A stretch of DNA of 64,000 nucleotides from Bacteroides sedimenti (lineage in GTDB: Bacteria > Bacteroidota > Bacteroidia > Bacteroidales > Bacteroidaceae), in NCBI RefSeq assembly GCF_040365225.1, contig NZ_AP028055.1, positions 1,860,001-1,924,000 of the forward strand, written 5' to 3'. Below are positions 19,002 through 27,243 of this stretch, piece after piece (the stretch's first letter is position 1; the number at the start of each line of letters is the position of its first letter). The notes below the pieces were generated by a model. It ran no database searches. It worked only from the letters and a program-made list of their open reading frames with translations, and was not told where the DNA came from. Made by a program: the position numbers and the translations under genes.

Positions 19002-19604
19002 TTAAATATTAAAACAGATAAGAAGCAGAAGCATGTCAACGTATGCATCCGAATATTTGGAGAGATAACCACGTATCACTTTCAATGAAGCGGAAATATG
19101 TTCCTGAACCGTATTTATGGATATTCCTAAAGAATCAGCTATCTCCTTATGAGACATCTGCCTGTTACGGCTCATATCAAAAATCTCACGCTGGCGGGGA
19201 GTCAGCTTTTCCAAGGCTTTCGAAAGCAGAGACATCAAATCGTTTGCCAGAACACTTTCTTTTGTATCGTTGGTATAATCAACAGCGTTTTTCAGCACAG
19301 CATCCTTCAGAGATTGCTCATTTTCCAAATCACGAAGAATATTCAATACCCGATTGCGGACTATGGTATATAAAAAAGAGGAAAAGGAAGCCTCCGGATT
19401 GATAAATTTCCTGCTCTGCCAAACAACAGTGAAGGCGTCATGAAAAATATCTTCTGCAAATTCACGAGACTTGATAAACTTCATCGCAAAATAAATCAAC
19501 CGGTTCTTATAAATAGAATAAAGTTCGCAAAAAGCCTCCTCATCACTATTTATAAGCCGAATAACCAAATCTTGCTCTGCCTGTCTGGCATCAGTCATTT
19601 CCAT
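19002..19604 (-). CDS. ECF RNA polymerase sigma factor
   Basis: A 200-residue ECF sigma factor. Region 2 is seen around LIYFAMKFIKSREFAEDIFHD, and region 4 around LTPRQREIFDMSRNRQMSHK with the helix-turn-helix IADSLGISINTVQEHIS. It heads the minus-strand unit sigma-fecR-susC-susD-GDPD-MFS and probably drives the susC part once freed from FecR. A second in-frame ATG two codons in (19598) is an alternative start. Confidence 0.95.
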   Translation of the reverse strand: MEMTDARQAEQDLVIRLINSDEEAFCELYSIYKNRLIYFAMKFIKSREFAEDIFHDAFTVVWQSRKFINPEASFSSFLYTIVRNRVLNILRDLENEQSLKDAVLKNAVDYTNDTKESVLANDLMSLLSKALEKLTPRQREIFDMSRNRQMSHKEIADSLGISINTVQEHISASLKVIRGYLSKYSDAYVDMLLLLICFNI

Positions 19605-19944
19605 ATCCCTTTTTATTATTCTGCAAAATTAAAATCTATTTGTTACAAAAATATGTCTTATTTAATAATTCAGAGTGTTTATAGCTGTTTTTTTTAAAAG
19701 CCGATTAAAAACTCGATTCAGTTACAATGAAAATTTTCATCATTCCAACAATATCGGTTCATAATAAAGGGGCATCCGTGTGGGTGCCCCTTCTTCTTTA
19801 CTAACTAGTTCGTGCGAAATCACATCGCAATAAATTAAAGAATTGCTTCTTCTCAAAAGTATATTCTTTATCTAATCAACATTAAATTTACCTTAAAACT
19901 ATATTTCTTATTTCATTAAATGTATTTATTCACGAACGCATCTC
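19605..19944. other. Intergenic region with a terminator-like hairpin
   Basis: No gene is seen. AAGGGGCATCC (19767-19777) pairs with GGGTGCCCCTT (19782-19792), followed by a T-rich run on the plus strand. It may end transcripts of the MFS remnant to the right. Its stem and tail resemble the hairpin at 17860-17890. The rest is AT-rich and holds the sigma-gene promoter. Confidence 0.55.
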
Positions 19945-20270
19945 TTATTCAACATTGTCTGCAACCGGTCGTAGAAAATAGAGCTGGACAATCAACGCAA
20001 TCGCCACAACAAAAGCCAGCATTGCGAATCCAATTCCCAAGTTTCCTCCATCTGTCCATTTGCCCAGCAACTGAGTAACCGCTGCACCGGCAAACACGCC
20101 CACCATGTTCATAATCCCGTAAGCGGTGGCCCTATGCCGGGCAGTTACAAACTGGCAGAGAATTGGCATATTGTTGGAATCGAACATGCCGTAGCCCAGA
20201 CCAAACAGAAAACCTGCACCGATTACCCCCACAAAACTGTGTTCTAAGTGCCCACCCGCCTCAACGAGTT
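19945..20270 (-). pseudogene. C-terminal fragment of an MFS transporter
   Basis: About 100 residues match the last third of a major facilitator protein: helices with GAGFLFGLGYGMFDSNNMP, the conserved loop FVTARHRATAYGIMNMVG, and a last helix before LRPVADNVE. An intact MFS protein would be about 400 residues. The open frame continues to 20337 with about 20 AT-rich, unrelated-looking residues, so the break lies near 20,260-20,275, at the edge of the accessory region. It may be the transporter of a former sialic-acid operon whose other genes lie at 38-41 kb, but that is inference. Confidence 0.8.
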
Positions 20271-20537
20271 TTAAGTTACCAAAACAAATGAAATTATACA
20301 ACAAACAAGAATATATATTTTTCTTATATTTAAACATAATAACCAGTATTAATAATTTTATAATTGCTTCTATAATATAATATTTAAAGATAATAAACTC
20401 ACTTTCAGGAAAACTTTTAGTCTACAAAATATTATTTGCTAAATATCCAATAATTATAAAAAATATATATTACAATTATTTCTTTTTTAATTAATAAATT
20501 AATATCTTCGCCCGCTCTTACTACAAATCTAAAAACT

Positions 20538-20723
20538 ATGAAAAAAAAGAAACAGACGTTTGTACCCGAAGAGCGGGTGGTCTATCCTCAAAATCAGTCG
20601 ATTATTGAGTTTTTAATCGATTCCCTCGGAAAAGAGCGAAAAAAAATAGCACGCCCACCCCCCATTTTTCAGGTTTTTACCAATCGTAAGAACCCTTTCG
20701 AACCGCCAACTATTTTTATCTAA
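20538..20723 (+). CDS. Small basic hypothetical protein (61 aa), doubtful
   Basis: I do not recognise this ORF. The product starts MKKKKQTFVPEER and is rich in Lys, Arg and Pro, with no membrane helix or signal peptide. It starts just after a very AT-rich segment with a weak -7-like TATCTTCG at 20513-20520, and ends 62 bases before the VirE-type gene on the same strand. It could be a leader gene of the VirE module or chance coding. Confidence 0.3.
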   Translation: MKKKKQTFVPEERVVYPQNQSIIEFLIDSLGKERKKIARPPPIFQVFTNRKNPFEPPTIFI

Positions 20724-20785
20724 CATATTATTTATATTTCCCAACGTGATTATCCATTGTAATCACTTAAATCTTATATTCAACT

Positions 20786-22957
20786 ATGACAAAGAAAATC
20801 ATGGTGAGCCGCATTGCTCACCACTCGTACATTGAAAAGGCAATGTGCATGCAAGAAGTGATCGAAGAGATCCGCAGTGACAAACACAAAGAAACCATCG
20901 AGGAGATCAGACGGCTCAACGCCCAAGGCGATTCCGATGCAGCCGCCCGCCTCAAGGCAAAACTGCCCGGCTACACCTTTGCCGGCACGTTCGAAGGCAA
21001 ACGCAGGGCCGAGAACATTGACCTGTACAACTCGCAGGTAGTGATTGACATCGACAACCTGCCTGGCAACAGTTATGAAATGGCCCGCCGCGCCATCCAG
21101 GCATGCAAGTACACCCACCTCTGCTTCAACAGTCCGCGCATGGGCCTCAAGGTGGTGGTGCGCGGCACGCCTATCGACATTCCGCAAGGTTGCACCTCCA
21201 AGCAGCGCATCAAACTGATTAACAGCTACCACAAAAAGCTTTTCAAGGAGGCGGCGGTCCACATCGAAAAAATCACCGGGTGCGAGGTAGACAAGTCGGG
21301 CAGCGACGTGGCGCGCATCTGCTACACCTGCCACGACCCGGCGGCCTACTACAGCACCGATTCGGTGCACTTCCCCGTTACGTTGGAGAACGACACCGGA
21401 TTCAAGGCCGAGCTTATACGCGTTCACCGGGAGATAAGCCAGGCACAGGACGTAGAGCTCAATGCCTCCGAACCTACCGGCAGAGAAAAGAAGAAAAGCT
21501 ACGGCATGCTTTTCCAAGCACTCTGCAGGCAGCTGAACCGCACCCAGCAGTACGAAAGCGGCAACCGGAACAACTACCTCTTTGCCCTTGCAGTGATGTG
21601 CAATGAGGCGGGCATTCCCAAGGAGAACCTCCGCGGACTGATGGCACAACGTTTTGACGACCTGGAACAGTCCGAGCGCAATGCCACCCTGGAAAGCGCC
21701 TACAGCAACACCGACTGCCACGGCAATCACCCCATGGGCCGGACGGCCATGCGTGTATTCTTTGTGCAGGACTACCTTGAACGCAAATACCACTTCCGCC
21801 ACAATGTAATCACCTGCAAGCTCGAATACCGACGCAAGGAGACCGACGAGGCGTTTACCGACCTGGACGACATGGCCCTCAACAGCCTCTGGGTGGAGTT
21901 GTGCGAACAAGGGGCCGAATGCCCCCTTCCGCAGATGCACTCCATCCTCAACTCCGACTTCAGCACCGACTACAACCCGCTGAAGGAGTACTTCGAGAAC
22001 CTGCCCCAGTGGGACGGCACCGACCATATCCATCTGCTGTCGGAGCATGAACAAACCACCTCGCAGCAGTACTGGAGACTCTGCCTGGAGAAGTGGCTCT
22101 GTGCCATGGTAGCCACCGTGGTACTGCCCGACGTTCAGAACCACACCGGGCTTATCCTTACGGGCGACCAAAGCATCGGGAAAACCACCTTTGCCCGCAT
22201 TATCATGCCCCCCGCGCTGAAGAAGTACTATTGCGAGGACCGCGTCAGCAGCGACAACAAGGACGACCTCACCAAAATGTTCCAATGCCTGCTTATCAAC
22301 ACCGAAGAGATTGACGGAATGAGCGGACGCGAACTGAACCAGTACAAGGCACTTATCACCCGCGCCGAAATGACCATCCGCATGCCTTACGACCGCACCA
22401 TGAAGGTGCGCAAGCGTATTGCTTCATTTATGGCCACCTCCAACAACCAGGACATCCTTACAGATACCACCGGGAACCGCCGTTTTCTCTGTTTCGAAAC
22501 CACCGGGTTCGACAACGAGCGCCAGGTGAACCATGACCAGCTCTATGCACAGGTAATGCATAAGCTCCTGGTGGAAAAGTACCGTTTCTGGTTTACCAGG
22601 GAAGAGGCGCAGATGATTAACAAGCGCAACGAACGCTTCATGCAGATGACCACCGAAGAAGAGCTTATTACAACAAATCTGCGCAAGCCACTCACCGGCG
22701 ACAAAATCTCGTACCTCACCGCGGGCGACATTGCCGAACTGCTTCACAAGCGAAACGGCCTAAACATCACCCACAAAGGAAAGGTAACCATTGGTCGCGT
22801 AATGAAGAAACTCGGTTTTGAAAGACAGGCAAGCCGCACGGGTGCTTTTAAGTACAAAGTCCACGTCATCAACTTCGAGGAAGTAACCATGAACAAGTAC
22901 ATCAACGACGAGGTGGAAAAAGAACCTGAAGCCACCCAGCAGATTCTGGCGATATAG
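20786..22957 (+). CDS. BT4734-like primase / VirE-type helicase fusion
   Basis: A 723-residue protein typical of Bacteroides mobile and accessory DNA. The N-terminal third is a BT4734/BF3469-like primase-type domain (about 50-200) with an acidic pair in VVIDIDNLPG and CFNSPRMGLKVVVRG. A linking VirE_N-like helical region follows. The C-terminal half is a virulence-associated-E P-loop ATPase with Walker A GDQSIGKTTFARI (about 457-470), an acidic Walker B-like LLINTEEIDGM and the sensor-like FMATSNNQDILTDTTGNRRF. Probable role: DNA replication or repair priming for an element; no function is proven for the chromosomal copies. Codons are markedly GC-richer than those of neighbours, which also produces a long spurious antisense ORF, and suggests transfer. 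A strong terminator follows. Confidence 0.92.
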   Translation: MTKKIMVSRIAHHSYIEKAMCMQEVIEEIRSDKHKETIEEIRRLNAQGDSDAAARLKAKLPGYTFAGTFEGKRRAENIDLYNSQVVIDIDNLPGNSYEMARRAIQACKYTHLCFNSPRMGLKVVVRGTPIDIPQGCTSKQRIKLINSYHKKLFKEAAVHIEKITGCEVDKSGSDVARICYTCHDPAAYYSTDSVHFPVTLENDTGFKAELIRVHREISQAQDVELNASEPTGREKKKSYGMLFQALCRQLNRTQQYESGNRNNYLFALAVMCNEAGIPKENLRGLMAQRFDDLEQSERNATLESAYSNTDCHGNHPMGRTAMRVFFVQDYLERKYHFRHNVITCKLEYRRKETDEAFTDLDDMALNSLWVELCEQGAECPLPQMHSILNSDFSTDYNPLKEYFENLPQWDGTDHIHLLSEHEQTTSQQYWRLCLEKWLCAMVATVVLPDVQNHTGLILTGDQSIGKTTFARIIMPPALKKYYCEDRVSSDNKDDLTKMFQCLLINTEEIDGMSGRELNQYKALITRAEMTIRMPYDRTMKVRKRIASFMATSNNQDILTDTTGNRRFLCFETTGFDNERQVNHDQLYAQVMHKLLVEKYRFWFTREEAQMINKRNERFMQMTTEEELITTNLRKPLTGDKISYLTAGDIAELLHKRNGLNITHKGKVTIGRVMKKLGFERQASRTGAFKYKVHVINFEEVTMNKYINDEVEKEPEATQQILAI

Positions 22958-22979
22958 TCCTAGCCTAACAGTCCCATTG

Positions 22980-23017
22980 CAAACCCCGCTACTCCTTGAA
23001 TGAAGTAGCGGGGTTTG
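22980..23017. terminator. Intrinsic terminator after the VirE-type gene
   Basis: CAAACCCCGCTAC (22980-22992) pairs perfectly with GTAGCGGGGTTTG (23005-23017) around a 12-base loop. It lies 22 bases after the stop codon and has A-rich and weak T flanks. Confidence 0.8.
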
Positions 23018-23242
23018 TGCCAAAATAAGAATTTCGTCTTCATTTTCAGCGATTCGCAAACAGCAAACGTCGTGATTTGATACTTTGGAAAAAAAATTAT
23101 TTATACAAAAAAGGCATAAAGCCCAATAAGTCAAAATAATAAACAAAGCAATGCACTTCCAAAACCAATTACACAATTCATTGCTTAGCATTAACTGTCA
23201 ACCAGATACATTTCACATTACACAACATCGTCATTTTTCAGG

Positions 23243-23388
23243 TGCAGAGTATGCAGAGACTGCAGAGTTGAATTCTATAACTTTTAGAAAAAAATCAATG
23301 TAAAGATATATATACAATAAGTACGTTTTAGCATGAATATTATAAAATGTTAGGAAACCACCTATGCAGACTCTGCATACTCTGCATT
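23243..23388. repeat. Inverted pair of TGCAGAG repeat clusters
   Basis: Three TGCAGAG-type units occur in direct order at 23243-23267. The reverse complement of almost the same array lies at 23363-23388, where the reverse strand reads ATGCAGAGTATGCAGAGTCTGCATA. About 95 AT-rich bases separate the arms. Units recur every 9-10 bases, close to one helical turn. Such an array suits cooperative protein binding, for example a replication or partition site for the adjacent primase-helicase gene. Function is inferred. Confidence 0.65.
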
Positions 23389-23483
23389 TTTCAGCCTCTA
23401 TTGCCCATTTAAATAACGAAAACCGGATTTAGAAATAAAATAATTAATGCCAAGCTCGGCATAGGGACAAGTGATATATTACA

Positions 23484-23557
23484 AACTCCCGCCATCTTTT
23501 TTAAAAAGACGGCGGGAGTTTAAAAAAAGACGGCGGGCTTTTCTGCAAAGTCCCGCC
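23484..23557. terminator. Two tandem GC-core hairpins downstream of the DUF4248 gene
   Basis: AACTCCCGCC (23484-23493) pairs with GGCGGGAGTT (23511-23520), with the stem continuing through a T/A inner section. A second hairpin uses GGCGGG (23532-23537) and CCCGCC (23552-23557). They lie 36 bases beyond the minus-strand DUF4248 stop and probably terminate it. Confidence 0.6.
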
Positions 23558-23592
23558 AGCCATTTACACCGGTCCCAAAACCGTATCCACAT

Positions 23593-23823
23593 TCACGGCT
23601 CGCCCAGGTGGCGCGTTATCACCTCCACCTCGCGCGGCGTAAGTATCTTGCAGCTCTTGCGGTACCCCAGCTCCTGCAACTCGCACCAAAGCCCCTCGTT
23701 GCGCCTCATCCAGCGGGTAAGCAAACGCAGTGCCTCGCGCACAGACATGTGCGGATTGTACAACATGGCCAAATCGGACTTGCCAATGGCGCGCACCCGG
23801 AATTCATTCTCCTCTTTTTTCAT
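23593..23823 (-). CDS. DUF4248 domain protein
   Basis: A 76-residue protein of the DUF4248 family, found across Bacteroidales close to VirE-type primase genes. Recognisable core: RAIGKSDLAMLYNPHMS, then LLTRWMRRNEGLWCELQELG and a C-terminal LTPREVEVITRHLGEP. The pattern of short helices suggests a DNA-binding or adaptor fold, but no function is known. I use the ATG at 23823; the reading frame is open to an upstream TTG. GC-rich codons match the VirE gene and differ from the surroundings. Confidence 0.85.
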   Translation of the reverse strand: MKKEENEFRVRAIGKSDLAMLYNPHMSVREALRLLTRWMRRNEGLWCELQELGYRKSCKILTPREVEVITRHLGEP

Positions 23824-23926
23824 ACACAAACTGTATTTATTTCCTTATAAATATACTAAATTACAGTCAATTAAACAAACATATTCGCCCAATAATCAAG
23901 TAAATAATCTTTAATTATTATTGTTT

Positions 23927-24000
23927 ATCCAACGCCTCCCGTCTCAGCGAGGCGCTCAAGCAGCAATGCACCGTATCCGCCTGCAAGGATCGCAATTAAA
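23927..24000 (+). pseudogene. 3' relic of the small coiled-coil gene
   Basis: Translated in frame, this stretch ends NASRLSEALKQQCTVSACKDRN followed by TAA. The intact 87-residue gene at 25738-26001 ends NQRLSESLKLQRTVPACKDRN. The identity includes the stop and the following A-run. No coding similarity is seen upstream of about 23927, so only the last 20-25 codons survive. Confidence 0.75.
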
Positions 24001-24004
24001 AAAG

Positions 24005-24041
24005 TACGCCCCGTTGATCACTTACGTGATGGCGGGGCGTA
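24005..24041 (+). terminator. Hairpin after the relic gene tail
   Basis: TACGCCCCG (24005-24013) pairs with CGGGGCGTA (24033-24041), with an inner ATCAC/GTGAT stem. A diverged version follows the intact gene copy at 26006-26043, so the repeat includes gene tail plus terminator. Confidence 0.7.
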
Positions 24042-24207
24042 AATCTATGCTTTATTAAGTAAATTTCAAATCTATATCCTTCCGAAAACAACACCATTAC
24101 AGAACGTAGTAAAAAACAACAAAAAGGCATCCAGCCAAGCCTAACCAACACTCTACCGCATGGCATCTCGTTCCACGATTCAACTGCCTTTATATGAAGT
24201 GTTATAT

Positions 24208-25485
24208 TCAGTTTATCGACAGTTTTATCAAATTAGTATAATTATGAAAGCAATTATCCACCTTAATCCATTTGGTCCCTAGTATAACAACTGAGCCATC
24301 AGATAAAACTGTAAAATCAACCGGTCTGCACTCCTTATATTCTTCATCTATCCAATACTCTTTACAGAGATAATCCTTATTCAACTTCATTAAAAAATAA
24401 CCCTGAGAATAATTGCAAGTACCAAGCAAATATTTACTTTCAATAACATTTATGCCTTTTATGAAGCGAGAATGATTAATTTCCGCTGGTGCATTGATTG
24501 AACAAAGCTCCAAAGAGTCCTTAAAAACATTTCTGAATACTTTTACAGGTCCATCACCTGAAGTTGTTCCTGATATCAGCCCATTTTCAAAAAAAAGTAG
24601 ACTATTATGAAGTGTTTCATATCTATTCAAGAGTCTCCCTTTAGTATTTAGTTCAAAAACATTTCTCCCTTCATATTTAATATTTTTTCTAAATCCGTCA
24701 TAACTGGAAGAGGCATAGATTCTATCCCCCGCCTGAATAAGCCGATAACCAAACGTTTCAAAATTCTTTCGATTATCTAAAGTTGCTGTCCATATTTTCT
24801 TCCCTTCAGGTGAAATTTTTATTAGATACAGATCATCATCCATTTCAGCCATCTTAAAGAATTCGAGCCGCTTATACCCAAACTCAAGTCTTTTTAACTG
24901 AACCGGGATAATTCGGTTCGATTCTGTCAGTACGTATATATTATTTAAACTATCGAGAACAACATCAGCTACAGAAACTTCATGATTATTACGATATTCC
25001 TTTTCCCAGATAACTTTTCCAGATAGATCCATTTTAGCTATCCAAAACCGATCCATTTCAACTTTTTCGGCAACAGCAATAATTGTACTGTCGCTACATA
25101 GATTTATCTTACAAACTCGCTTGTCTCGAAAGACAATCTCCCATTCCTTTTCAAAACGTCCATTAAGTTTAAAAATGCTTCCACTACTTACATGAGATTT
25201 TTCCATATAAACCTTACTCCTGGCAAAATAGGTAGAGTCATATTTTAATGGAGTTTTATCTTGAGAAGGGAAACTTATGCTAAACTGAGTTGACACCACC
25301 AAAGATCCATCGTTCAGCCCGATTAGGCTGGTAGGTTCATAATCGCCAATAGCCTTTTCCCCATTAGCACTATCCTGGTAGATAAAGTTTGCTTCCTTTA
25401 ACTTATAATCTTTATATAAAGATTGCGCGCGTCCGGTGCAGACATTAACAATTAGTACCAACGCAAAGAATATCCCGTGTTTCAT
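24208..25485 (-). CDS. Secreted beta-propeller-like protein of unknown function
   Basis: I do not recognise a named family. The 425-residue product has a signal peptide (about 1-20, cleavage near GRAQ) and no membrane helix after it. The body shows repeated short strand motifs such as FKLNGRFEKEWEIVF, AKMDLSGKVIWEKEY, IKISPEGKKIWTATL and FELNTKGRLLNRYET, spaced like blades of a PQQ/6-bladed propeller. A periplasmic or extracellular ligand-binding role fits. It is a single minus-strand gene lying between a relic and an intact copy of a small coiled-coil gene, and AT-richer than both, which suggests an insertion. Confidence 0.75.
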   Translation of the reverse strand: MKHGIFFALVLIVNVCTGRAQSLYKDYKLKEANFIYQDSANGEKAIGDYEPTSLIGLNDGSLVVSTQFSISFPSQDKTPLKYDSTYFARSKVYMEKSHVSSGSIFKLNGRFEKEWEIVFRDKRVCKINLCSDSTIIAVAEKVEMDRFWIAKMDLSGKVIWEKEYRNNHEVSVADVVLDSLNNIYVLTESNRIIPVQLKRLEFGYKRLEFFKMAEMDDDLYLIKISPEGKKIWTATLDNRKNFETFGYRLIQAGDRIYASSSYDGFRKNIKYEGRNVFELNTKGRLLNRYETLHNSLLFFENGLISGTTSGDGPVKVFRNVFKDSLELCSINAPAEINHSRFIKGINVIESKYLLGTCNYSQGYFLMKLNKDYLCKEYWIDEEYKECRPVDFTVLSDGSVVILGTKWIKVDNCFHNYTNLIKLSIN

Positions 25486-25737
25486 AGATTAATCATTTTA
25501 TGTTTAAACCGAAGAATCAAGATGCCAGCCATTTCCTTTCCATGTAGAATGAGTTCTTCTTTTTGTCACTATCCCGGTTATTAGATAGTATTATCAAACA
25601 AAGATAGTGTAATATATTTATTTTCAAAGCGAAATAAGTTTTAGGATTGCTAGTTATATTGGTAAATAATTTCGCAATATAATAGACGGAGTTCAACGGC
25701 AACCATATAAAAAGCCAAAGTCTGACTGCCAACCTAG

Positions 25738-26001
25738 ATGACATACGAGATTATCAAGATGCCCTCCTTACTGCTACCCTTAGTAAAGAAGAAGAGCGTG
25801 CGCGAGATGCAAGAGTTTACCAACCTAGTAAAAGGCCAGTTCGACTACCTGATGGAACAGGTAACACGCTTCGAGACCGACTACTTTGAACTGTCTGAAA
25901 AGGTGCACAAAATGTATCAGGAGGTCATCCTCCTGAACCAGCGACTCAGCGAATCGCTGAAACTGCAAAGAACCGTGCCTGCCTGCAAGGATCGCAATTA
26001 A
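25738..26001 (+). CDS. Small coiled-coil protein (87 aa), unknown function
   Basis: The product is almost all helical: after MTYEIIKMPSLLLPLVKKK come heptad-like repeats through KGQFDYLMEQVTRFETDYF and the Leu-rich LLNQRLSESLKLQ. There is no signal peptide or catalytic motif. A second ATG at 25759 is an alternative start. Codon choice is GC-rich like the VirE and DUF4248 genes 3-5 kb away, which suggests they belong to one module that has been split by inserted genes. Its 3' end and terminator recur at 23927-24041, and part of it perhaps at 37948-37985. Confidence 0.65.
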   Translation: MTYEIIKMPSLLLPLVKKKSVREMQEFTNLVKGQFDYLMEQVTRFETDYFELSEKVHKMYQEVILLNQRLSESLKLQRTVPACKDRN

Positions 26002-26005
26002 AAAA

Positions 26006-26043
26006 TACGCCTCGCTAATTATTTACTTGATGGCAGAGCGTAA
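26006..26043 (+). terminator. Imperfect hairpin after the small coiled-coil gene
   Basis: TACGCCTCG pairs imperfectly with CAGAGCGTA 4 bases after the stop codon, followed by AAATCTGTTTC. It is the diverged partner of the hairpin at 24005-24041. Confidence 0.5.
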
Positions 26044-26165
26044 ATCTGTTTCATTAATTGAGAGATTCGATAAGCAATTGCTCTACCAATATGCATATGC
26101 TTCTTTGTATTTCTTTTCGTTCCACATAGATATTAACAAGTTATGTCAGAAAAAAATAGATGAAG

Positions 26166-27242
26166 CTATAAACCTAATGGTACTAATCCCAAATTATTAA
26201 TGGACTCATTTACAAATTGTAGTGATTCGTGTACCTTTAGCACCTCTGTATAATCCCAAAATTTAACTTTTCCATTTATTGAAAGGGCAGAGATTTCTTT
26301 CTTAATTTTTTCAATCTGTTTTTGGTCTGTAACGGCCACAATCCCTTGAACTGCTTTATTCGTTTCTGCCTTCATAAGGTTAAGAATAAGACTATCGATC
26401 GATCCAGATGTTTGAACTTCAAATACATAAATCACACGCCCCATATTGCCAATAGTTACTTCCCAAATAGTATCAACAACGGCTCCATCGGCTACTTTTT
26501 TTTCAACCTCTGCACGGAAGCCAAGACATCTACCAATTTCTGCAAGTTTATCACGAATATCATTATGGACAAATAGATCCTCTCTCCCACTTTTAGACAA
26601 TAAATTTTCCGCTTTGTCAGAAGTGAAATACTTTTCTGGTAGAACTTGTAGCTCTTGCCAAATAAAGGTGTTTAGTGTCAACATATCATTCACTTCAATA
26701 AAACCTTCTTTTTGTGCCATATGCACAATCTCACGTCCTTGCATCGACAGTCTCTCATAGGCCTTTCCCGTTAAGCGTGCTTCATATCGTGGGAGATTTG
26801 AGATTTCGAGGGTAGTGAATCCATTATATGTTTTACGGTTCCAAATGAGATATTTATTGGGATAAGTCTTACAAAGTAATTCACTCATTATAGCAGGACC
26901 TACACCTTTTATTTTTGAACGAAACTCATCCCATCGTTTTTCAATACTTCCTGAACCATAAATAAGGTTCGCAAATTGTTCGCGAAGCAAAGGCATTCCA
27001 TTAGCTTCTATTATGTTGTCAATTTGATAATGCTTATTACCCCACATAGCCATAGCCCACAAAGGAGCTATATAGTCAAAAAACTCATTTTCCGACATTT
27101 TCTGTAATAACTCCTTTGAGTATTCTTGAATATTTGAGGCAAGAAGTTCGCGTTCTTGCTGCTCACTCATTGCTTGAGTTTTATTTGACCTAAACCACTT
27201 TTTAAAGGCGGTTAAGTATTTTGTTAGTAGATGTGAATTCAT
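26166..27242 (-). CDS. Predicted PD-(D/E)XK nuclease, fourth gene of the RM-like operon
   Basis: This is an unrecognised 358-residue protein. The N-terminal two thirds are helical, with a helix-hairpin-helix-like KGVGPAIMSELL (112-123). The C-terminal third resembles a PD-(D/E)XK nuclease core: VVDTIWEV (Asp257), then VIYVFEVQTSGSID (Glu275-x-Gln277, the E-x-Q variant), with alternating strands and helices and KAVQGIVAVTD after it. No signal peptide or membrane helix is present. Its ATG follows the ATPase stop after one base (TAG-T-ATG), so the two are translationally coupled. The context suggests the effector or processing nuclease of a defence operon. Confidence 0.7.
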   Translation of the reverse strand: MNSHLLTKYLTAFKKWFRSNKTQAMSEQQERELLASNIQEYSKELLQKMSENEFFDYIAPLWAMAMWGNKHYQIDNIIEANGMPLLREQFANLIYGSGSIEKRWDEFRSKIKGVGPAIMSELLCKTYPNKYLIWNRKTYNGFTTLEISNLPRYEARLTGKAYERLSMQGREIVHMAQKEGFIEVNDMLTLNTFIWQELQVLPEKYFTSDKAENLLSKSGREDLFVHNDIRDKLAEIGRCLGFRAEVEKKVADGAVVDTIWEVTIGNMGRVIYVFEVQTSGSIDSLILNLMKAETNKAVQGIVAVTDQKQIEKIKKEISALSINGKVKFWDYTEVLKVHESLQFVNESINNLGLVPLGL

Positions 27243-27243
27243 A

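Larger units (their letters stand above)
22958..23592. other. Repeat- and hairpin-rich intergenic region between VirE-type and DUF4248 genes
   Basis: There is no gene. It holds the VirE terminator, a pair of inverted TGCAGAG repeat clusters about 95 bases apart, and two tandem hairpins with GGCGGG cores next to the end of the DUF4248 gene. The remainder is AT-rich. Confidence 0.7.
23830..24207. other. Intergenic region holding a truncated relic of the small coiled-coil gene
   Basis: AT-rich DNA to about 23925, then the relic tail and its hairpin (listed separately) to about 24056. From there to the stop of the propeller gene I see no ORF or strong structure. Confidence 0.6.

Noticed and set aside
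20780..22285. 501-codon open frame antisense to the VirE-type gene
   Set aside because: It mirrors the GC-rich third-position pattern of the sense gene, shows no recognisable domains, and the plus-strand frame has clear Walker motifs.
23243..23388. CRISPR-like array
   Set aside because: Units are 7-10 bases with no spacers of constant length, and the two groups are inverted relative to each other.
25517..25744. 75-codon minus-strand ORF between the propeller and small coiled-coil genes
   Set aside because: No recognisable motif, odd composition, and it lies in a region likely to be an insertion junction and overlaps the coiled-coil gene start.
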